Source: Dissophora ornata (taxonomy: Eukaryota; Mortierellomycota; Mortierellomycetes; Mortierellales; Mortierellaceae). From it: a stretch of 21,608 nt of DNA. Shown here in pieces: positions 19,429 to 21,608 of the stretch (positions are counted from its first letter, which is position 1; every line of letters starts with the position of its first letter). The stretch is taken from NCBI GenBank assembly GCA_025201705.1, contig MU617148.1, positions 1 through 21,608 on the forward strand, in the 5' to 3' direction. Made by a program: the position numbers and the translations under genes. Under the pieces are notes generated by a model. It did no database searches and had not been told where the DNA came from. It saw nothing but the letters and a program-made list of their open reading frames with translations.

Positions 19429-20682
19429 AGAGGGAAAGGGAGGGAGGTTTGGGAAGAAAGACAATTTGATGCATCCATTACTCACAAGTAATGGCGGAAA
19501 CAAGACACAGGAGCAAATGGAAATACATACGCGATAAATGACTGCAAAAAAAAAAAAAAACAAGAAACAAAAAAAATAGGAACCATGGGCACTCATCATT
19601 AAAAACTTGCACAAACACATGTCCTATCACCTCCATAGTGGGAGGGGGAAATGAACGGGGTAGAGAAGAAGGAGGGGGGAGGGTCATACGCCGTGGACCA
19701 TCACTCCCGTCCAGAAGAGGGCTCTCAGCGTAGAAATGGCTGGGAGCAACGAACAAAGGGGGGGCGTGTGCAGATGATCACTTTACTGTTCCGCCTGTCC
19801 CCACGAGAACAAAACTCAAAGACTTTATGCATATCCGTTCGTCTGCTCGTCCCTGTAGTTAAGCTCCCCGGGCAGCACTTGATCATCTCGAGACCGTCAT
19901 CCGCTTACGACCCACAACCCTGCATGACCACAGCGCATGGATGCATGACTTTTTTTTTCATCTCTCTCTATCTCTCCTTCCCTCAATGGCGAGTCTCGAC
20001 TTTAAAATCTTGTGGGTTTTTATTTCTCGGGTCGGGAATGATCCCAACACTAGGGAGCGATGTTTTTCGCTTTTCGGGAAAAACGTAGGAGGGAGAGGAG
20101 GGAGGGGGGGGGGGGTATGTGCGTATGGGACACTAACGTCCAGAAAGGCATAGAGGGCACAAAGGTCGAAATGAAGAAAAAACAGGAACAGAGTTGGGAG
20201 TACAAAAAACCAACAAAAATATTGAACTGGGAACAGACAAAGTTGGGCAAAATCAACACCTTGGTTATATTTTCTTGTTTGGGCAGTTTGCGGGGGCCAA
20301 ACTAACTGTTTATTGGGTGCTCTGCTTGCGAGCCGTAGAAGAGAGGAGACCGATGCAGTTCCTGGATGATGATGAGAGAGACATATCCTGCCCCCCTTCC
20401 CTTTTCCTAGGAAGAGATGACTATCGGGCGCTATAAACATGATAATCTTGGAGCCCTTTATCTACAAGAAAGGAGATGTAGTTATTTGGACCAGACTAGG
20501 AGAATGCAAATGCAGGATAGATGGATGAAAATGAGAGAGGAAAAAACAGGCGCAGTGTCGAGCAGCGTGAGGTGTTAAAGCTCAATCACAGGTATACTGA
20601 TGAAGGAATAAGAATGGGGCAAAAAACAAAAAAGCGCGCAATGCAATTGCGTGTAATCAACACACCCTATCCCGGCGCAATC
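19429..20682. other. Intergenic region downstream of the SAPS gene
   Basis: I see no supportable gene. There is an A run at 19544-19559, a G run at 20103-20115 and scattered T runs. A clear AATAAA was not found close to the SAPS stop. Open frames here on both strands lack coding character. Confidence 0.6.
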
Positions 20683-20692
20683 TGTATAAGAA
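20683..20692 (+). promoter_or_regulatory. TATA-like motif before a possible small gene
   Basis: TGTATAAGAA is followed by about 100 nt of CT-rich sequence leading to the ATG at 20801. This is the same arrangement as at the confident genes in the window. Confidence 0.35.
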
Positions 20693-20800
20693 CGGTTGGG
20701 TCTTTTTTGGGGCCACCTGCTTTCGCTTTTGCTTTCCATGCCTTGTCCTTGTCCGCCCTGTCTGTCCTTTCTCATCAGCCCTTCATTTTTTGCAATCTTG

Positions 20801-21298
20801 ATGTACTTTGGCTCAAAACTCCTCTGTGGTTTCTCGCTATTCGCTGCTCTTTTCTCGGTACGTTGTCTCAATGCTTCGAAAAAGATGATTACCAAAGAAT
20901 TATTATTATTTTTTTTTTTTTCGCCTTTGTTTTTGTCTACCCTCTCAATTCCCCATTCGCCTTGCTCCCCCTTTGCTCCAAAAGGGCAGAAGTGTAAACA
21001 GAGGGTAACGACGCATCTACAATAGATTTTGTTGTCTTGATCTCTGTTGCCTCCGAGGGACTTTTTTTTTTCTTTCAAAAGATCGATTAAGCGACTCGAT
21101 CGTCCGTTTGTCTAGGTCTGTGTCTACCCGAAGAAAACAAAAAAAATGAAAATGAAAATGAAAAGAAAAAAAGTCCCCGACAATCATCAATGCGCCGCCA
21201 TCCCGCACATGGAGCACATGCCTTCCTTCCAAACTGAACTTTTGGGACAGAAATTCCGCCTCGCTTGTGGCGAAATTACTTGGCGTGTTTGTGAATGA
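20801..21298 (+). CDS. Possible tiny secreted protein, two exons (tentative)
   Basis: I do not recognise this protein. Proposed exons are 20801-20857 and 21116-21298 (79 residues). Exon 1 encodes MYFGSKLLCGFSLFAALFS, shaped like a signal peptide, and ends at a GTACGT donor in phase 0. A TCTAG acceptor at 21111-21115 opens a phase-0 frame of 60 codons with a Lys/Met-rich start and four cysteines in the mature part (VCV, HQC, LAC, VCE), ending in TGA. TATA-like motif and CT-rich leader precede it. Against it: the acceptor tract is weak, the length is near what chance allows, and no homolog comes to mind. Confidence 0.22.
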
Positions 21299-21332
21299 TG
21301 CTGCATCAGTGGCGAATGCATAGCATGACGAT

Positions 21333-21374
21333 AAGAGAGAGAGAGAGAGAGAATGTGAGAGAATGTGAGAGAGA
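21333..21374. repeat. (GA)n repeat with GAGAGAATGT units
   Basis: A GA run is followed by two GAGAGAATGT units and a short GA run. It is a simple repeat. Confidence 0.85.
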
Positions 21375-21446
21375 GGGTCTCCTGGGATGGATTTAAAAGT
21401 ATACTATGGCGTTTTTTTTTATATTGCACTGCTAATAGATGCATAT

Positions 21447-21598
21447 GGGCAGGGCAGGGCTGCTCTTGCGACATAATAATGCTGAGTGATGACATGCGAC
21501 GAAAGGCGTGTTTGCGTGCTTTTTTTTTTCCCCTTTCACATTGCGCTGTGTGTGTGCGCTAGTTAGTCTATGCTCTTGCCCTGCCCTGCCCTGCCCTG
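21447..21598. repeat. Inverted repeat of GGGCA/CCCTG units
   Basis: GGGCAGGGCAGGGC at 21447-21460 is the exact reverse complement of GCCCTGCCCTGCCC at 21578-21591; the right arm is part of four CCCTG units (21579-21598). TGCTCTTGC is also repeated directly next to the inner end of each arm (21461-21469, 21571-21579). Confidence 0.88.
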
Positions 21599-21608
21599 AA
21601 GGGTGGTC

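Noticed and set aside
18936..19478. 180-residue minus-strand open frame over the SAPS C-terminus
   Set aside because: It is an antisense shadow of a Ser/Thr/Ala-rich coding region and has no independent signal.
20575..21078. 167-residue minus-strand open frame right of the SAPS gene
   Set aside because: Lys/Asn-rich runs arise from T homopolymers on the plus strand, and there is no recognised motif or promoter layout.
1..21608. tRNA genes, rRNA, CRISPR arrays and transposons
   Set aside because: By-eye reading found no T-loop GGTTCRA motif with a matching fold, no rRNA segment, no regularly spaced direct repeats, and no transposase or long terminal repeats. A covariance search was not possible here.

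Overview
The window reads as nuclear DNA of a filamentous fungus. Genes are on both strands, most are split by spliceosomal introns (mostly GTAAGT-like donors, CTGAC-like branch sites and YAG acceptors), leaders are pyrimidine-rich, and AATAAA signals follow several stop codons. An early-diverging lineage such as Mucoromycota/Mortierellomycotina is my inference from gene structure and protein style; no marker gene here proves it. There is no rRNA gene, CRISPR array or recognisable transposon, and I saw no tRNA gene by eye.

Layout. 1-2444: no convincing gene, only simple repeats and a purine-rich stretch. 2482-3264 (-): single-exon GNAT N-acetyltransferase. 4091-5085 (+): ribosomal protein eL34 in two exons. 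5597-8096 (+): L-type (LAT/SLC7-like) amino-acid permease in five exons, one of them a 24-nt microexon. 8097-9553: intergenic. 9554-9991 (+): small Ser/Thr-rich secreted protein with a GPI-anchor-like tail. 10642-13245 (-): class II fumarase in seven exons with a mitochondrial presequence. 14563-19428 (+): SAPS-domain subunit of the Sit4/PP6 phosphatase in eleven exons. 19429-21608: mostly unassigned, with one weak two-exon candidate for a tiny secreted protein.

These are housekeeping genes (translation, nutrient uptake, TCA cycle, phosphatase signalling, cell surface) and not a co-regulated cluster. GNAT/eL34 and fumarase/SAPS are divergent pairs with intergenic control regions of about 0.8 and 1.3 kb. 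The GPI-type gene and fumarase converge tail to tail.

The most interesting signal is inside fumarase intron 2. A promoter-like block (two CCAAT motifs, a TATAAAAG box, a pyrimidine-rich leader) ends in an ATG that reads in frame through the 3' splice site into exon 3. It would replace the mitochondrial presequence with ten new residues, giving a simple route to a cytosolic fumarase from the same locus. Other points worth a second look are the permease microexon, a 71-T tract just upstream of the SAPS start, an out-of-frame upstream ATG overlapping the eL34 start, and stop codons placed at the 5' ends of most SAPS introns.
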